DNA of 64,000 nucleotides from Zychaea mexicana (Eukaryota; Mucoromycota; Mucoromycetes; Mucorales; Lichtheimiaceae). Under the pieces are notes generated by a model that ran no database searches, was not told the origin of the DNA, and saw only the letters and a list, made by a program, of their open reading frames with translations. This document shows, one piece after another, positions 60,001-64,000 of this stretch. Positions within the stretch are counted from its first letter, which is position 1. The number at the start of each line of letters is the position of its first letter. The stretch spans positions 124,001 to 188,000 of the forward strand of contig NW_026516729.1 in NCBI RefSeq assembly GCF_025766255.1, written 5' to 3'. The position numbers and the translations under genes are program-made.

Positions 60001-60800
60001 TGCTCTCTCAAGCGATCTGTCACCACCAGCTTGTTCTCAAAACAGCCATTATGATATTCCCGATGCAGCGTGTTCGCATCCAGTACCTCATCATATAACT
60101 TCTTCCTCTGCCTCTCTAAACCCACATTTATATTAGTCATATACACCTTCACTTCTCTTCTCCGGTTACACTTTTTTCCCACTGGGGGTTTTTCAGTGAT
60201 GGCACCAGATGCCGCGTTTTTGTACCATTAAACAACTACTACCAAAAGGAAGGAACCGCAGACACAGGTCAACTAGTCTTGCATAAAACTAAAACATGAT
60301 TTTTCAACTATGAATAGCGGGGATCTGGTGCACGTTATATAGGCTCTTCACATACAGTGTTCGGTCCATCAGTGGGCTAGGGGTCGGGCGAAAAAGTACC
60401 CACTCCACGGGTCTACTCAATCAGTTTAAACCGGACCTGCCGGTTGATTTTAAGCTACGCGCAAAAACATTCAATGATAATACGTCGTATCATAAGAAAT
60501 GCAGAGCTGCATGGTTTTTCTACTTTATCTTTTTGTTTATGAGAACTGAACATACAAATGGAATGCAAAAAAGTGTAGCTAAACAGTAATAGGCCTATCG
60601 TACAAGTTTATATTGGAATGAGTGATTTCTTTTAATTTGACCAGCCTTTTCGTTCTTTGACTGCAAACATCAAATAGAAAGCTTTGATATCTTACCAGAG
60701 ATATGTAAAAAGGTATGAAGATATACATCATTGGAATATTGTAACCTTCGAGCCGCATTGCTAACGAAATGGTAAATGCGTAGAACAACAGAAACCAAAC
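57003..60800. repeat. Large direct duplication, copy 2 (3.8 kb)
   Basis: Counterpart of 51326-54919. It contains extra sequence near 57105-57260, including a CT-rich microsatellite (about 57123-57165). It appears to be the ancestral site, because its right end continues smoothly into the intact gene at 60579-61816. The repeat holds a pyrimidine-rich block (58280-58330), a GC-rich stretch (58690-58745) and a TATA-like site, so an unrecognised transcript is possible. The small frames in it are identical in both copies simply because the DNA is. Confidence 0.9.
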
Positions 60801-61816
60801 GAGACCCGCTATATCAATTGCTCGTATGCTCATGTCATATATAAATCCTGAAGTCGTCCATGAACGAAAGAACCCATACATAAACACGACGACAAAGACC
60901 AGACGCCATGGCGAGTCATCAGGTCTAAGCGTGCCGTCCAGTTTGGCAGCTACCAGGGAGACAAAGACGGTACGCAGAAAGGGGGACAGGATCCGTGAGA
61001 GGATGTTGGGTCCACCAAATTCCGAAACGATGACACGATAGTATAGAAACAGTTTGTTCACCACTGGTCTATAGACATGCTCCTTATATTGTGGATTATA
61101 GTACTCTAGACGTCTGTCTTTGATAGTGTATAGAATAGCAAAGCCCATGTCTGCGAAAAAATACGGAATGCAGACGAGGCCAACGCCCCACTCGATGATC
61201 CCTAACACGCGCAGGCTGAGAAACAGGAAAAATAGAATGACGAGTGCGAATCGAGCGAGTGCTAGTCGTCCAACAATGCGATCCCAGCTGGCGTCACGTT
61301 TAGTGCTGAGCCAGACAGCTGAACAGAGCAAGAGGCCACCGAGGACCCATAAACATATTCCAGAAGCTGTCGCAGTCGTATTCCAAATAATTTCTGCTTG
61401 CTGGGTTTCGTTGTTGGCGTTTTCATTTTCCAAGTGATCGACTGCCGTGGCAAACAATATAAAAAACGCAGACAGCATTCCGAGCAAAACGACGTTGATG
61501 AGCAAGAGTAATGGTCCGCTGGATTTTGGGAATGTGTTGGCAAGAAACTTGATGGTATTGTCGCCTTCGCTTCCAAAATATTTGAGAACGCTGGTGCTTT
61601 TCAACAGTTGGGACACGGCGAGTCCATACTCTTTATACAGATAATCTACATTTCCAGCACAGGTATGGGTTGTTAGAATGACGCGGTTACTTGTATGAGC
61701 CAGGGCATGGCTATTATGAACAATGGAATCATGCCTCCTTCGTTTGCCAAGGTAGGAGCACTGGTGTGAAGAAACTTGTAGTATTCTTCTACTGCTACAT
61801 AATTACACACACGCAT
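60579..61816 (-). CDS. Multi-pass membrane protein of unknown family
   Basis: Exons 61691-61816 and 60579-61628 (62-nt intron with TTCTAAC branch site) give 391 residues. About seven to eight hydrophobic segments are visible, for example MIPLFIIAMPWLIQ, LLLLINVVLLGMLSAFFILF, ICLWVLGGLLLCSAVWL, LVCIPYFFADMGFAILY and IDIAGLVWFLLFYAFTI. The stretch between them includes EYYNPQYKEHVYRPVVNKLF. The 5' end is uncertain: the ATG at 61816 is the first in frame, but a further upstream exon spliced at about 61766 is possible. Its last about 220 bp overlap duplication copy 2, and a diverged tail copy lies at 54808-54920. No family was recognised; transport or scaffold roles are open. Confidence 0.7.
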
Positions 61817-63081
61817 GCAAAAAAGTCATGGTCTTTTTTTTAGATTTTTTTCTGTTCAAATACACAAAAGTAATCATATTAAGTCTCCTTCCAGTTCAAG
61901 TTCTGATTGTGTTTACCTTTTGCTGTTGAGTTTCTAGAAAATGCTTTTCCATTCACTGGCTGGTATGATAATCTTTCTATAACACGTTCCTCTTCTATAG
62001 CGCATCGTATCAACACCATTTGGCTGATAAATAAGCTATCTGTAGTGTGCTGTAAAGTGGTTAAAGAAAAGAAAGAAGAGAAAGAGAGAGAGGCGGCTGT
62101 GCAACCGGATTAAAGGAACAAGAGCTTTTATTCTTTGCAGCAATTACCTTTTTTGTAAACGGTAACACGGAAGTCGCAACTTCTCAAGTTCACTTTAGAG
62201 CCATTAATGCGTGATGCCTTCTTTCGATAGCGCCTCACCTATACACTTATTAGGTACTCATTGGGAGATGATACTCTTACTGCGGCTATTTGCTGCTACT
62301 GGCAGTAAGTGATCATTAAGAAATGTGAACTACCTACTACTGAAATCTACGGCATATAGTCTAAGAGATACTTTGGCAAGTAGTTTAAAGCATACAGCTT
62401 TTATAGCTGAGCCATCGAATATTTTGCATCGCTTCCTTGTCCAGCGATCTATAGTCGATCATCAATATTTTATCTACCCAAAAATGTATGATAATGCTGA
62501 GCATGCGAGCTTATTTATAGCTATAGCTTTGAAAATTGAACATTCACGTAAGGTTTTCCTGATCTTCTCTATATTTTGTTCCTAATTTTGGATATGATGT
62601 CATATAATCGTTGTCTCAACCTCGTCTTTAAAAAACTCTAAATTCTGCATAGCGTATAAGCTCACTACCAGAGCACAGTCGAGGGATATATAAGTGAATG
62701 CTACTATATAGAGAAGAAGGTCAACCCTCTGTATTGTCTAGCTGTACTTGAATCCAGGCTGTAGGCTAGCGGTAATATTGTAGACTTCCGTATGATGAGC
62801 AATTACAAGCCTTTTCCACAGGAAGACAGAGTTGATTCAAAAGAGCCTCCCCTTTCTGTACCTTTGGGTGGATGCTCAAATAGGATGTATCCACAAGCCT
62901 ACCGAAATTATGGCTTATTGACGACTACAAAGAACGACATTGCGTAGGCACAAGGCGTGAGTGGTGTTGCGCGTCGCGGGCAATGGATTGGGAAATTCAA
63001 GCAGCGGGGTAAAAAAAAAGGACAGGAGCGCGCCAGCTTTAACCTACACTTTCCAACATATAAGATCTCCTTTTGTACATT
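61817..63081. other. Intergenic region before the PAC1 gene
   Basis: About 1.3 kb with short unsupported frames only. A G/A-rich run (AAAGAAAGAAGAGAAAGAGAGAGA) lies at about 62070-62093. The right 60 bp are the likely promoter and leader of the proteasome chaperone gene. Confidence 0.4.
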
Positions 63082-64000
63082 ATGGTGAGCAACTCTTTAC
63101 TACCATTAACGAAGAAAACCCACTTACAATGGGAATCAGTCATGCCGTTGAATTAAACAACCTTTGTACTGTATTGGAAAAAAGGACTTTGACTCAAGTT
63201 TTCCAAGTGCTCCAGTGCGTTACGCCTTTGACGATGACGAAAGCGATTCCGAAGCCGAAGTTTCTACTACTAGCAGCAACAAAGCAGTATCCGTTGACAT
63301 TGGTCTGACCACACCGATCCCCTCAGAGAAATGCACTTTGGTCATTGGCTTAAAAGGACCCGGTAGCCTATATGTCAAAGCGTTAAAAAACGGCGTGAGT
63401 GCTGCAGGCACAGTTTCGATCAAGGTATAATACGAGGGAGAGAGAGAGAGAGAGAGAGGGGTTACGCGTCAAAAGTTTCGGGTAGGCGTAACTGATATAA
63501 TGATTTTGTTCTGTAGACAGAAGAAAAAGATAAGCCTACACAAACAAAGGAACATCCCATCTTCCTTTTATCACCAGATGTACTTGGCGTCTCGTTCCAA
63601 GATGTTGTGGAGAATGATCAAGTGTATGCAGTGGTGAAACCTATCTTTGAGTTGGTCGGGGATCGAGTAAAAAGGTACGACGACGATAAGATTTCTTTCT
63701 TTGACAGCAGCTGCAACCCATGAAGAGATGTACGTTACTAAAAATCCATCTGTTGCAGCGTCGTTGTGCTGGATGCTCTTCCAAGTGCCGAGTATCTCCA
63801 TACCGGTGATCGTGATGATCTCCTTCCACCATGTCTTCGGATATTACAGTCATCTGCTGCCTCATCTGTAAGTTTCAAACGATGACCCATTGTGTTGTTG
63901 CAAAAGAACTAAAGTAAAAGAACCATTTTCATTTCACTAGGTGCCTGGTCTTGAATCATTGGAGGTACCCAACATGCTCAAAGGATTATCAGCTGCATTC
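63082..64000 (+). CDS. Proteasome assembly chaperone 1 (PSMG1/Pba1-like), 3' incomplete
   Basis: Chaperone that, with PAC2/Add66, scaffolds the 20S proteasome alpha ring. Proposed exons: 63082-63084 (the ATG alone), 63185-63424, 63517-63674, 63759-63867 and 63941 to beyond the window edge; phases agree. After an acidic start (YAFDDDESDSEAE) come TLVIGLKGPGSLYVK, PIFLLSPDVLGVSF, VVVLDALPSAEYLHTGDRDD, and LEVPNMLKGLSAAF, which parallels the LEQPNIVHDLPAAV block of animal PSMG1. The ATG-only first exon is inferred: the frame upstream of 63185 meets a stop, while ATG followed by GTGAGC at 63085 gives a fitting phase-0 intron. The C-terminus lies outside the window. Confidence 0.75.

Overview
The window reads as nuclear DNA of a filamentous fungus, most likely an early-diverging one (Mucoromycota, probably Mucorales). 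Genes are dense, with short GT-AG introns (about 50-130 nt, often with a CTAAC-like branch site). The best-supported models are conserved eukaryotic proteins: tRNA-His guanylyltransferase, NOP10, Integrator subunit 9, PEX22, a proteasome assembly chaperone and an NR2C2AP-like F5/8-type protein. The Mucorales placement is inference. It rests on retention of an Integrator subunit, a carotenoid cleavage oxygenase of the kind used for trisporoids, and glutamine-rich, many-exon genes. All exon models were made by hand from splice signals and reading-frame continuity.

Layout. 1-2657 is mostly gene-poor, followed by a small secreted Gln-rich protein (-). 3.9-10.6 kb is a compact housekeeping block: P450 (+) tail-to-tail with THG1 (-), then NOP10 (-) head-to-head with INTS9 (+). 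11.3-15.2 kb holds a 1242-residue coiled-coil protein (+), and 15.4-18.0 kb a seven-exon secreted alkaline phosphatase (-). 19.2-22.4 kb carries three tandem genes for small proteins that start with a PB1-like domain. 22.7-28.5 kb holds NR2C2AP-like, FIST-domain and coiled-coil genes (-), an M50B-like membrane metalloprotease (+) and a Ran1/KSP1-type kinase (-). 30.0-40.2 kb has a small two-TM protein (+), an eight-exon P450 and a carotenoid oxygenase (both -), PEX22 (+) and a GPI-type aspartic protease (+).

From about 40.2 kb to 61.8 kb the character changes to AT-rich, repeat-derived DNA. It holds a tRNA-Arg(TCG), a 2.7-kb element with terminal inverted repeats and subterminal iterons, a broken LTR-retroelement gag, and a large direct duplication (51326-54919 and 57003-60800). 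The spacer of the duplication contains scrambled Argonaute fragments and the 3' end of a LINE. The right-hand copy runs into an intact multi-pass membrane protein gene. The window ends inside a PAC1/PSMG1-like proteasome chaperone gene (+).

The points most worth following up are the carotenoid oxygenase/P450 neighbours (possible trisporoid pheromone genes), the PB1-like tandem family, the Integrator subunit in a fungus sharing a 194-bp promoter region with NOP10, and the duplication with mosaic identity enclosing an Argonaute relic.
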